64,000 nucleotides of DNA from Calliopsis andreniformis. Taxonomy: Eukaryota; Arthropoda; Insecta; Hymenoptera; Andrenidae. The stretch lies in the NCBI RefSeq assembly GCF_051401765.1, contig NC_135071.1, positions 4,814,961 through 4,878,960 of the forward strand, given 5' to 3'. A program made the translations under genes and the position numbers. The notes under the pieces are model-generated. The model made no database searches, was not told where the DNA came from, and worked only from the letters and a program-made list of their open reading frames with translations. How positions within the stretch are numbered: the stretch's first letter is position 1; every line of letters begins with the position of its first letter. Shown here one piece after another: positions 54,501 to 64,000 of the stretch.

Positions 54501-56020
54501 AGATGTCCGCGGCCTGGAAATCAAATACTTGGCGTGGCCAGGCAAGGTCAAACTAAAAACTATAAACTATGGTAGAATTAATTTCAAGAGGCGGCTCAGG
54601 GTCACTCAGCCCCTCACGCGCCTTTCTGGTGGTTCCTCCGTGAGCTCACTCTTCTGTCCCACCAGAAAAACGCGTAAGGGACTGAGTGACCCTGAGCCGC
54701 CTGTTGAAATTAATTCTACCATAATAAAAGTGTACGCAATCTGTTGTGACGTTGCGCTTAGCGTCGTCCCCGTTTTGCGAAAGTACGCGATATTAGTGAA
54801 AAGAAGGACCGTACGGCCCCCTTGCGAAACACATGCCGAGAGACACCTCCTGGGGGAAAATATCGTGAATTTGGAATCGTCGCTAATTCCGGGTGCCTCC
54901 TTGCTGAGCGCGCACGACGTTTCAGGGCCGTAGAAGAAACCTGAGGGACCCTGAGGCCGTTCCCATCTCCTGGTCGCGCAGTTTCCGGATTCAGGCGTCA
55001 TATCTACACCGGATGGTACAGGGGCCCTCCACCCTCGGAGTTCAGAGATTTGCCGCTTCTGCGGAGGACCAGAGAGCCAAGGAAAATCTGCCCACAGCAA
55101 GCTAGGAAATGGTCTCGCGGTGCTGCCCTTCTACAACGGCTCAAGCGGAGGGCGAGGGTGGAGGAGAGCCCGGAGGTCGTTGTCCAGGTGGCAGGAGCCA
55201 TAGGAAGTCCTGGGGAAGTCTCCACGATGCCGAAGAAAAGCGGATCCTCGCCGGAGAGCAGCGGGGCCCCGCATACGCGCCTGAACCACCGCGAGTACGC
55301 CGAGGGGCTGTCGCGCTTGCACGGGGGAGGGACGTGCCACGAATCGGGAGGGTCGCATGCGCGCGTGCCGAGCATCGTCATTCGTTGCCGATACAACAAA
55401 GGCGCTAGACGACGAAAATAAGGGTAAGCTGCATAAATTACTTTGGTCCCTAATTACCGGGCACCAAGTGCCGTTAGTGCTAGGCGCGATTCGGGTTTAC
55501 CCCTGGGCGTCTCCGATATCGTGGTATTGTGTAATTTGCCGTCTTGTTTCGCTTATTCCGGTGTCAGTAAGATCGACGCAACTTTTGTAACGGGCGAGTC
55601 CGCGTGTGCCGAGATTGTGAGGACACGTGTTTGTTTCTGTACGGACCACCTGTAATCTTCCGCAACCGTGCCGTCTATACGGCTCTATATTGTCAAATAA
55701 ACATCTGTGGACGATAGTCGACGTTTTGTCTTTGCCTTGCCGTGAAGACTTGATTCCTCTGCGCGTCCGAACCACGACTTTTCCTCTTCCGTCGAGCTAG
55801 TCGACATTTGCCGCCGTACCTGCACTGCAAGAGTCACATATCGTTGTTGGTTTTTCGTTTAGTTGGCACGAAGGTGCCTGGCGCCCATTTGGATTGTCCT
55901 TTCTGTCGAGCAATTTGCAGGGCGGATACGGCGAAGTTGTCGTGCTGTCCTGCCTCGAGCTCACGGCAGCTCGACGTAGGGAAACCTCTCGTCAAACATC
56001 TCTACCGAAAGAAAAAACCT
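54500..56020. other. GC-rich interior (cargo) between long inverted repeats
   Basis: The interior is markedly richer in G+C than its AT-rich flanks. Overlapping frames on both strands (54606-55100 minus, 55004-55399 minus, 55050-55421 plus, 55808-56071 plus) give arginine/serine-rich peptides I cannot assign. This could be captured host sequence, part of an LTR/LINE (55000-55400 looks like retroelement leader or ORF sequence), or an older insertion. Nothing marks one frame as real. Confidence 0.4.
54568..54723. repeat. Long perfect-like hairpin (MITE-type)
   Basis: Arms 54568-54632 and 54659-54723 are 65 bp, with about five mismatches, around a 26 bp loop. The arms start TATGGTAGAATTAATTTCAA and contain GGCGGCTCAGGGTCACTCAG. 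A transcript would fold into a single long stem, like a pre-miRNA or an endo-siRNA source. Confidence 0.85.
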
Positions 56021-56600
56021 GATAGCGTCAAAGCTCTATTTAGATGTTACATTTTATCTTCGTATTATTAAAATGTCCACGATATGAGTAATGGAATGTA
56101 TCGAGTGCATTTTTGGCATATTGCGATGAAAATATGCTACTTATTCTTTAAGAATTGAGTGCTCTCCAGCCATCGAACACGATTCTACATTGTGTGGGTC
56201 AGTGTTACACAATCTCAATTTGCAGCTGAAACGCTATTTAGTTTCTTTATTTCACCCCACAGTGCAGAGTAGTCATTTTACATGAGTGTCATTAAAGTTC
56301 GAGCGTAGCTCTGTTGAACACAGCATTTTAGCTGAGTATATGCAATGATGGCATCTTAATAAGCGCAGTTGGAAAGCACCGAATCTTACATTGTGTTATA
56401 CATTGTCCCCTTTCATGCTGCTGGAAAGCACATTGATGTACTTGCAACACATTTTATCTTGTTGTGGGCATATGTACTTGCAACTCATGTCGATTTCACA
56501 TATTTTTTTGATATTGTAATTTCCTATTTTTTTGTGGGGTCTTCTTGTTTTGTGGTTTTCATCCTTCTCTACCGCGTGCCCCCGAAAAATATCGTACTCC
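56020..56600 (-). repeat. Right long inverted repeat of the unclassified element
   Basis: Reverse counterpart of 54310-54490 (at 56036-56225) and of the tandem-unit region (about 56430-56560), but with only about 1.5 of the 70 bp units and ~200 bp of unmatched sequence between the two blocks (56226-56430). Confidence 0.65.
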
Positions 56601-56785
56601 TATTTTTCCATTTGTCTAAATAGAGCACTACAGCATATGTAAAATTCAAAAGATCGGAAGAGGGCAATTACTTAGTGTTTCTCGTTAATGGATATTTTAG
56701 GGTCGGCGAAGGTAATTAGACCGTTCTTATTTTGCTTTCATACAATTTATGCTTGGGATTTAGGATTGAGACTAATGAGTCCTAG

Positions 56786-57115
56786 CAGCAAGCAACAGCT
56801 GACAGTTATGTACAATGGGTCTTCCAATTAATGTTTAGTAATAGCAAGCTAAAGAATGATATTGTTCCTAAAAAGTCTTGTCACAAAGTCAGGAAAGCAA
56901 TGTATTTTGGTAAGACGACTTTGATGGGCCCACAGCTTTTACTCCAGACCGTCGCAGTCGACTACGAACGTTTCTTTAAAGAAGCTTCTAATGCTTTGCA
57001 CACGGAGGTCCTGATTTTTCATACATTTTGTCTTCCCAGAAAAGACAACCAAGTACAAAGGGTTAATTATACGCGTATTATAATACATGTATCACCGTAT
57101 GAAAGAACTTTAATT
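56786..57115 (+). CDS. Candidate exon, unidentified
   Basis: Open from an acceptor-like TCCTAGCAG (to 56788) through about 109 codons to a strong donor TTAATT|GTAAGTAC. It reads DSYVQWVFQLMFSNSKL, MGPQLLLQTVAVDYERFF, LHTEVLIFHTFCLPRK and TRIIIHVSPYERTLI. Phase 0 at the donor joins the next candidate (57429) without a stop. I do not recognise the protein. Its minus strand is open for about 50 codons only, which favours the plus strand here. It is next to the long-TIR element and could be its gene. Confidence 0.4.
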
Positions 57116-57428
57116 GTAAGTACACATACATCTTAAAGTAAGGAGAAAGTGGCATAAACCAGTACTATCTTTAATTTTCGTTCCCTTAATCTTCGAGCCC
57201 AAAACCTCAGAAAAATGAATATTGTAAAATAAAAAAGTTATCACTCAGAATAGTATCATAAAATAAAAAAGTATCACTAAGTATAAGGGATGATCTTCAA
57301 GATCTGAACTTATCAGACGAATCGTAGAATATTGTATACAAAATAATTATATTTAAAGTTTATGATAAGTATACCATTTTACAAGTATATAAAATGCATT
57401 AATAATACCTTTGTAGCTTTTGTTGCAG

Positions 57429-57602
57429 CTGCAGGAGTGTAACTCTGAACATCAGCTTCAACCAGAATATAAAGCTTACAGTCCTGTTGAAACGAAATCC
57501 CAATACGGTTATTTGTATGTAAAGGGAAGAATGTTCTACCATACTGATATGCTAACCAACTGGAAACATCAACTTTTTGCTAGGAAAAGGGCAATTAATT
57601 AA
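57429..57602 (+). CDS. Candidate terminal exon, unidentified (strand uncertain)
   Basis: A pyrimidine-rich acceptor (TAGCTTTTGTTGCAG) precedes LQECNSEHQLQPEYKAYS and QYGYLYVKGRMFYHTDML, with a stop at 57600-57602. The opposite strand is also fully open with its own acceptor (CCCTTTTCCTAG near 57587) and reads VSSWLAYQYGRTFFPLHTNN and CKLYILVEADVQSYTPA; a further minus-strand exon-like segment (GEFVTSCLCTNKK, LEELLWYHGDMRLC) lies at about 57660-57806 with a GTATGT donor. I cannot decide between strands. Confidence 0.35.
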   Translation: MQECNSEHQLQPEYKAYSPVETKSQYGYLYVKGRMFYHTDMLTNWKHQLFARKRAIN

Positions 57603-57806
57603 ATTAATTATACACTTAATAATACAACATTAAAAATTGATTTTTACATCGTTATTACAATACATACTTGAGGGTATATAGTGCATAATCTCATGTCACC
57701 ATGGTACCATAATAATTCCTCGAGTCTAGCATCTTTCTTGTTTGTGCATAAACAAGACGTCACGAATTCGCCAGTTTCATAGTTGTCCGTAGAAGAACTT
57801 GCATCT

Positions 57807-58980
57807 TAAAATAATATACAAATTATCATTATATTCTTCATACGAAAATATTTACTATTTTTCTTATAAAATAATGATATCCTCAAGTAAAAATATATTC
57901 TTGCGTTTCTCACTATAAACTCTGCTACGGTTAGGCAAAGCCTGTATTGTGCAGAGCTCCAAAATCAGCAACCAGCAAAGGAACAAAAAGCATTCATTCG
58001 ATAAACTTCATTGTATACTTCGTCTGTCCCCACGCAATGCTACACGTAACTACCGATTAATAATTGTGTCCGATTTGACCAATAATCAAAATGTGCGCGC
58101 GTGTTTTTATGATTGTGTTCAAGTAAGTTAGCTTATTATGCTACAACCAATAAAACTTGTATTCCTTCCGAATGTGAACTCCTCAGCTCTGCACAGTATC
58201 ATGCAAAACTGAAAAGTGCAAAGATTCACAAAATTGACAAAATCCTGGACCTAAACAATATCCAATTTTGAATTACTGTCACTTCCTAAAAACAAAACTT
58301 TTACACTCTTAAGTTAAATTTCCACGAAGATGTTTCTACACTAAGAAACAAATGGAAAGTTGGAGATAGTTTTTGTGTAATAAATTGAAAAAATATAAAC
58401 GATTTCAGCGTTTTTAAACAATTTTTTTCGCAATCGAAATCACCATGTACTTAAATATTGAAATCTCACATCTCCAAAAATCTATAATGAAAGTTGGTGT
58501 GCGATTTATATTACCCAGTGGTTTCACTTTAAATGAAGTGTATATTATCGACATAATAACACCTAAAGTAAATTACGAGGAATTTTATACGGTCGAATAC
58601 ATGAAAGATACAAACTCATTATGATGAAGAGAGACAAACAAAATGCTGAAAATTTCTTATTCGAATGTAACGAACCGTGCGCCGTAATACATAAAACGTT
58701 TACAAATAGAACAGCTTACCTGTGAAGAGGGAGTAGGATTCGAATGGCGTACGTGTAAGAAATAAATTTCATAGACTATGATTTCTCTTTAAAATAAAAC
58801 ATGAAATAATTTATTAACCTACATGTTTTACACTACTAAAATACTTAATTCTATTCTTGTAACCATACAAACTTACGTCTTTTGATGAAATAGATTCTTA
58901 TTAATATATGAACTGGTATTTATCGCGAGGTTCTATATCGACGGAATATTAATGATTTATAATCTGAGCAGAGGGTAGTG
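57807..58980. other. Mostly unassigned; one weak exon candidate
   Basis: At 57953-58124 on the plus strand an acceptor (TATTGTGCAG) and a donor (TTCAA|GTAAGTTAG) bound an open stretch reading HCILRLSPRNATRNYRLII and VSDLTNNQNVRACFYDCV. The same interval is bordered by an 11 bp inverted pair TGTGCAGAGCT/AGCTCTGCACA (57947 and 58190), so it may equally be a 250 bp non-autonomous element. Nothing else is recognised. Confidence 0.35.
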
Positions 58981-59005
58981 ATGATCAATGTCAATATGGA
59001 TCAAG

Positions 59006-59172
59006 GAAAGGCCAAAGAGCTGGTTAAAGCTGCCTCGGTCGGTAATCAAGGAGCTGATCAAAGCTACCTCGATTCGGAGGATCCAAGGAGCTGGCTAAAG
59101 CTGCCTAGATCGAAGGAACCAAGGAGCTGGCTAAAGCTGCCTAGATCGAAGGAACCAAGGAGCTGGTTACAG
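59006..59172 (+). repeat. 36 bp minisatellite
   Basis: Four to five copies of a 36 bp unit (CCAAGGAGCTGGCTAAAGCT...GATCGAAGGAA). The two central copies are identical and the outer ones diverged. Being a multiple of 3, it stays open and gives a repetitive peptide (PRSWLKLPRSKE) in a 106-codon frame (58978-59298) that is unlikely to be a gene. Confidence 0.85.
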
Positions 59173-59228
59173 CATTCTGCTGAACTATCTTCGTTGTATT
59201 TGTATCTCTCAGCTAGTGCTAGTGCTGC

Positions 59229-59240
59229 CTTATTTATACC
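59229..59240 (-). promoter_or_regulatory. TATA box of a possible minus-strand LTR promoter
   Basis: The minus strand reads GGTATAAATAAGGC, a strong TATA box, upstream of the minisatellite, with moderately GC-rich sequence behind it (59240-59540). The block from about 58862 (TGTAACCATAC) to 59687 (..TAGTTATTACA) has TG..CA ends and could be an LTR with the minisatellite in its transcribed part, but no target duplication is seen. Confidence 0.4.
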
Positions 59241-59743
59241 AGAAAATTGCCTTCCTCTTTTGGGCCCAATAACTGCCCTCGATGTAGGGGTAGCGTAGTG
59301 TTGCACCTGCGTGTTCAGGAGTCATAGCAGAATACGCGCTCCCAATTGGTTCTGAGGTTGTGGCGCATACATCTGGTGGTGTTTGTGCAGGCATACAGAG
59401 AGCGTCGCTTGTTGATTGGCTCGTGCTGTTATCATCCAGTCGTCATCCTGTCGTCAATGCGTGTTCCATCACACGCTATGGCGTCGCTCCTATGAGATGT
59501 CGCTTTGGTGACGTACTGATTTTGTGTGCATGCGTGATGGGAAGCGTCTTGTTGTGTGTTAGGGGTTTAAATCACTGCCACTGTTCAGATTTAGTTATTA
59601 CTCATTATTTATTAAAGCGTAAAAGAAAGATTGTCTATTCAGATTCGGTTTCTTCATAGGCGAAATCGTAGCTAGTTATTACATTATTATACAATATTAT
59701 TTAATAACTGTTTAAATTCATTATACTTTCCCTCCTCAGGGAA

Positions 59744-60262
59744 AACTGCCAAATTAATAACAATAAAAAAAAAAGATACAGATGGAAGCGATCCATCCAG
59801 CTACCGACCAATTAGTCTTCTCCCAAATATTAGTAAAATATTTGAGACAATTATTAACGATTCAATAAATAGCCACTGCACAATACACAACATAATTCCA
59901 GACACACAATTCGGATTTAAACGCGGACACTCAACGATACACGCCATTACTAAATTCACGTCAGATATCTAGTGAGCTAGATGCTGAAAACTGTGTTGGA
60001 GCCTGTTTTATAGACCTAGAAAAGGCTTTCGACACAGTGTGGCTAGACGGTTTATTCTTCAAATTACTAAAGAAAGGATTTCCAAAACATTTAATTAAAA
60101 TATTATGGAATATGCTGCATGACAAGCATTTTTTCGTTACCATAGATAACCACAAATCAACTATGTATGTCACCATAAACAATGGACTTCAACAAGGTAC
60201 GGTAAATTCCCCCACCCTGTTCAGCATTTACATCAGCAATCTATTGTACTACAAATGTTTGG
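59744..60262 (+). pseudogene. LINE reverse transcriptase fragment (Jockey-like), cut by an LTR
   Basis: It reads PSSYRPISLLPNISKIFE, DTQFGFKRGHSTIHAI, then after a frameshift/stop near 59970 CVGACFIDLEKAFDTVW (first catalytic aspartate), FPKHLIKILWNML and NGLQQGTVNSPTLFSIYISNLL, the block before the active site. The family T LTR starts at 60263 and removes the YADD region; no continuation is found on its other side. The sequence differs from the LINE at 17.8-26.4 kb and is closer to Jockey-type RT by motif wording. Confidence 0.8.
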
Positions 60263-61130
60263 TGTAACGTCCCACGGTCTTCCCTCTCACTCTATCCTAC
60301 CCTATTTCTCTCTATCAATCGCCGTCTCTCTTTATCCACTACCATCTCTCTGTACCTCATTGTATTTATTTCCTTTTCTTTCTACTAATACCTTATTATT
60401 ATATATTACCGCGTATTCTGTTATTTTAATACTAATTAATATTTTTGTACTTTATTTTATGTCATATACTATAGGTTTCAATTATATTGTAATATAAATA
60501 TAACGTATGTCGTATGTTTGCATTTACGATTAGAATAAGACCGCCATTAGAAATAAGATATTACGCATGCACGAACTCCGACTGACGGGTATATAAGTAG
60601 CTGCGAAAGCAGCAAGAGACACATTTCTCCCTGGCATCGGGTTTCGAATAGACGAAGATCTTGGAAGTAGCTGATATACTTGTCTAGTGAGATCGAGACC
60701 GCTCCTTCAGACGTAGTGACCGTTCTAACAAATAGTAATTGATGCTCCTTTAATATAGAGTTCGTGCTCGCCCCAAGCAGACGAATCGCCTGCCAACCAG
60801 CACTAGAGAGAACAAGCCATTCCTAATCGGACACACTTCCCGAAGAGTCTTTTCTCCAGGGTGGCGACTGATGTAGAAAAGGTAACGAAGGGCTTACAGA
60901 TGCTCAGGCAAATAAGCAAAGATTACATGTTTCATGAAAATTTGAGACCGTTTCGAGGTTATAGCCACCTATAACTTTAGCAGCGACCAAGGCATACGAG
61001 ACAAGATGTATTGCAGACACACACATTCAACACTCACACTGCGCCTCTATAGAGGATGCTCTACCGCGAATAATATAAATACATAATTACATAACCTAAC
61101 TCTCGTTCAACGATATATAAGCGTAGTTAT
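60263..61130 (+). repeat. Family T LTR, 3'-truncated
   Basis: It starts TGTAACGTCCCACGG like the copy at 23518, keeps the CTCT tract, a TATATAAGTAGCTGCG TATA region (about 60589) and the repeated GACCGCTC..GTAGTGACCG units. It is broken near 61130 by a mariner-type end (TATACAGGGTGTCCCA). The last ~300 bp of the LTR is missing. Confidence 0.85.
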
Positions 61131-61410
61131 ACAGGGTGTCCCAGAATAAGTGTAACTCCCCAGAAGGGGTGATTCCTGGGGTAATTCTAAGCATCTTTTT
61201 CTTTAGCGAAAATTTCCTCCGGGCGTACGTTAACGAATTATTAACGAAAAACATCGACCAATTAGAGAGCACCTATAGCAGACGGACGACCGTCCGCTGA
61301 TAGCGCACAAGCTACGGGTAGCGTTCGCTACTTGCTGTGCTCGAGTCTTGTACCAGTGAGGTGGTAGGTAACAAAAATAAGAATTCTCTCCGTAAGCGTA
61401 TCACACTCTT
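61131..61410 (+). repeat. Mariner-type repeat, left end only
   Basis: TATACAGGGTGTCCCAGAAT then GATTCCTGGGGTAATTCTAA, GCGAAAATTTCCTCCGG, CGTTAACGAATTATTA and ACCAATTAGAGAGC, matching both arms of the element at 48923-50176. The right end is lost where TTAA element copy B starts. Confidence 0.75.
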
Positions 61411-62027
61411 TTAAGGGGGCAGACTCCTTCGGGGCCTACTCCGAATCGATCGAAGCGCTGTTGCGGAAAAACGGGCATTAGTGAAAACATATAATTTATA
61501 CATGCGACATTTGATAATGTGGCATCTAGCGTTATCCTGTTGAATTACAAATGAGAATTGCGAAGGTATAATTGCCAAATCGCATCGTAGGAAAGTTCTG
61601 TCACGCTGTTGCCACATCAATTACAATTTTATGCATCAGTAAATCTCTACTGAATACGCCTTGAGCCGATATTTTGCTTCATACGGAATAAAGAAAAGGA
61701 CGGTGCGAGCGAGAAAGAAAGACTATTACGAATAAAACAATACATATGTGCCCAAAATTATGAAAGTAGTCTAAGAAACAACATTTTCGTATGAGATTCA
61801 CACAAAATTTCACATTTATAATAAATGTTCATTAATCAAGACTAATTATAATGTTACGTAATATAGAAATATTTTCTAATTTATTCAATATATTAATCCT
61901 TTCAATATCCCAAAATAAGAAATATACAATTTAGACCACTTTCATAATTATGGGCATATATATATACTAATATGTGAAATCCTAAAACTTATATATATAG
62001 AATAAATAATTCATTAAATTCATGCTA

Positions 62028-62064
62028 TTCATTCATTCATTCATTCATTCATTCATTCATTCAT
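62028..62064 (+). repeat. (ATTC)n microsatellite
   Basis: About nine tandem ATTC units in copy B of the TTAA element, absent from copy A. Confidence 0.9.
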
Positions 62065-62212
62065 ACTTTTTAAGAAATAAACAAACGAAATTATTTTAAT
62101 TTTTTTTTATTTAATAATGAAAATGTTATGAGTGGTATAACTGTAATCTGTTGAAAGGTATACAAAAATTAGAATTATTTAAAATAAAAATTGAAAACAA
62201 AAAAAAATAAAA

Positions 62213-62281
62213 GCTTCCACGAGATTCGAACCAGGCACCTACAGCTTATGAGGGAATGCCTAATTCACACTCAACTAAGAT
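62213..62281 (-). repeat. tRNA-like (SINE-type) sequence, copy B
   Basis: The minus strand carries CCTCATAAGCTGTAGGTGCC and GGTTCGAATCTCG, a conserved B box. An A-box-like TTAGTTGAGTG lies upstream at a tRNA-like spacing, better kept than in copy A. The LTR at 62282 has inserted just at its 5' end. Confidence 0.5.
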
Positions 62282-63696
62282 TGTTGGAATCGCTTAGAAT
62301 AAGGGATCCAACGGAGGTCCGGATGAGGTGAGATGGAGGGAATGCGAAAGAAACGAAAACACAAGTTTTATATTTTGTCGGCCCTTAAAAAGGCTTTTGA
62401 GCGACGTTTATTGAAACTATGTTTCTGGGGCTGGGTGTTGGTTCCGGTCCTCGTCGGCTCGGGTGGACGGCGGTGGATCGGAGGGCCCTGTGGTCGTGGC
62501 GACGCCTTTAGCCCCCTTTAGCGACGTTGGCGTCTGAAAAAGAGAGACAACGGCGGAACCGCGGCGGTAAGCGAGAGAGGAAGTCTGGCTATACCAAAGG
62601 TTCCCGACTCCAGGCTGCGCTCGCGAGCCTATTTGGAGGGGATAGCAATACCTTGCCTGTAACGCAAAGGTAATGCAGTGGACTGTATTATCGACTCTTC
62701 TTCAGGTGCGAAGAAGGAGTCGATGAGCGAGTGGCTAGAGAGGAGAAGGGACCTCTTCTCTTCGCCTTGCACCTTTTGGAAAGGTTCGTTCCGTACGAAT
62801 CCAAGTAACTTAGGGATTCGTGAGCGGAGGGACACGCTATAACCAGCGAATTGCTGGTCCTGGAGGCTGAGGACGGCCAGAGGCTCCGCGACTCCGTTCA
62901 CCTTACCGTGTGCTTCTATTCGTCACACGGGGGTTGCTTCTAAACGGGGTGGCAGAGCACGAGTAACGCAGAGGTGATAGGCACGTACGTTATCTCTCTC
63001 TGTTGTAACCCGTCTCTCAGGGATCCAACAGGCAGCGGCCTTTGTTGCTCCGAGACGAAACGAGACTCAGAGAATCAGGGCAGGCCCCGATTCCAAGAGT
63101 GCAAATCTCGATCAATTGTCTCCTAAAACAAACCAGGTGCTCTTTCGTACGTATTATACGTACGAATCGAGCAGAGCTTCCTAGTCTGTCGGCGACAGAG
63201 GTTCAGCTTTTGAGAGCTAGTGAGATTTCAAGTGTCTGGTAACCAAACTACTTGAAATCTGGAAACTGGCGAGCTGAGATGCGCTTGACGAACGGTCGCA
63301 CTGACTGCGTCAAGCTTGATTGTCGTAAGACGACTGGGGCGAGAGCCGCGCGTGTCTCCGCGAAGCGGAAGATGTGCCAAATTTTACCACTACGCGGCGC
63401 TCACAAATTATCTTTTATCTCGTGCTAATGTAGTACGATGTACTCTCTCTCTCCTTCAGGCTCCGATGTCCCCACTCGACATCGAGCCTGGAGTTCAAAA
63501 CCGTTGCTCGACAACGCTTACTTTGTTTGAACTTTAATTTTGACGACAAAAACAAGTCATACGACAGCTGATCGTGTTTTGCTCTTAGGACAACGTATGC
63601 TCCAACCGAAGGCCACCTTCGGTCGGTCACGTATACCAACAAATTACGAATCTCGCGGACGAGCCAAATGCCCGTTATATAACCGCTTTTTAAACA
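62282..63696 (+). repeat. Solo LTR of 1,415 bp in TTAA element copy B
   Basis: It starts TGTTGGAATCGC and ends GCTTTTTAAACA, with AAGAT duplicated (62277-62281, 63697-63701). Copy A has the uninterrupted site near 27540, which confirms the ends. It is GC-richer than its host element. Its open frames (62629-62901 minus, 63042-63242 plus, 63415-63642 minus) match nothing and overlap. No gag or pol remains. Confidence 0.8.
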
Positions 63697-64000
63697 AAGA
63701 TACTTTCGTGTAAAATTAGTGGATTAAACTATAACTTCGGGAACAATTCCAATTGTTTGTTTATAGTAAATAATAACTATTGAAGAATAATGATTTGTAA
63801 ATCACCTTTACTTGCTACATTTTCATCGATGCAAGGGTAACTCACACTGAACCTCTCGTACTGTTTGCAACGAGTGCAAGACGTTGCGAGTATTCATTAG
63901 CAATGTTATAATTTATACATTTAGTGAACAATAAACAACATGTATCATAATATAATGACAAAAACATTATAGGGGTATATATATTTCGTAAAACCACTCG

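Larger units (their letters stand above)
61415..64000 (+). mobile_element. TTAA-flanked DNA element, copy B (runs off the window)
   Basis: TTAA at 61411-61414 followed by GGGGGCAGACTCCTTCGGGG. It aligns with copy A: 61415-61502 with 17618-17706, 61503-61860 with 26666-27240, 62130-62280 with 27393-27543, and 63697-64000 with about 27539-27830. It lacks copy A's LTRs but has its own (62282-63696). Between 61864 and 62120 it is unrelated to copy A and holds an inverted copy of its own 61741-61775 segment. No transposase is visible. Confidence 0.75.

Noticed and set aside
54606..55100. 164-codon minus-strand frame as a gene
   Set aside because: It runs through the hairpin arms and GC-rich sequence where several frames on both strands are open by composition; no motif seen.
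58978..59298. 106-codon repetitive protein
   Set aside because: The open frame follows from a 36 bp tandem unit; no start context or family match.

Overview
This is an AT-rich eukaryotic window and almost all of it is transposable elements nested in one another. Visible are Copia, BEL/Pao and Gypsy LTR elements, an I-type LINE, mariner, Tc1, piggyBac, hAT, pogo-like and PIF/Harbinger DNA transposons, 60-500 bp spliceosomal introns, and a copia primer-binding site matching the initiator tRNA-Met anticodon arm. Together these point to an arthropod, most likely an insect; an ant or other hymenopteran is my best guess, but no host gene here proves it. I see no bacterial operons, rRNA, functional tRNA gene or CRISPR array. 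The only possible host coding sequence is two small exons near 40.0-40.2 kb and some weak exon candidates near 56.8-58.1 kb.

Layout. 0-4.1 kb: a LINE RT scrap, a mariner remnant, a diverged LTR and a piggyBac remnant. 4.1-9.45 kb: a 5'-truncated, internally deleted BEL/Pao element on the minus strand. 9.6-10.2 kb: a pogo/Tigger-like transposase remnant. 10.37-15.40 kb: a complete young Copia element whose LTRs differ at one base in 333 and whose gag-pol frame is broken by a single TGA. 17.6-28.8 kb: a TTAA-flanked DNA element (copy A) holding a solo LTR, which holds a full-length I-type LINE, which holds another solo LTR. 29.3-30.8 kb: a solo LTR inside a solo LTR. 31.0-34.4 kb: an ORFan fragment, a deleted Gypsy, a piggyBac-type element and a Tc1 remnant. 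34.5-38.8 kb: a complete hAT with about 340 bp terminal inverted repeats, an 8 bp target duplication and one nonsense codon. 40.6-40.9 kb: a 5'-truncated LINE tail. 41.7-45.45 kb: a PIF/Harbinger element with convergent transposase and MADF-like genes, split by a solo LTR. 45.5-47.7 kb: a long solo-LTR-like insertion. 47.9-51.7 kb: inverted-repeat and foldback elements. 53.2-58.1 kb: a USP-like peptidase fragment, a long-TIR element with GC-rich cargo, and exon candidates. 59-61.4 kb: a minisatellite, a LINE RT fragment cut by an LTR, and a mariner-type end. 61.4-64.0 kb: copy B of the TTAA element, interrupted by a 1.4 kb solo LTR.

The most informative result is structural. Eight LTR-bounded insertions have exact 4-5 bp target duplications, against one complete LTR retrotransposon. 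Copies A and B of the TTAA element serve as each other's empty sites, so insertion boundaries and relative ages can be read inside this one window. The window records serial insertion and LTR-LTR recombination, typical of pericentromeric or low-recombination insect chromatin. No toxin gene or infectious virus was seen. LTR elements are described with their breaks and not restored.
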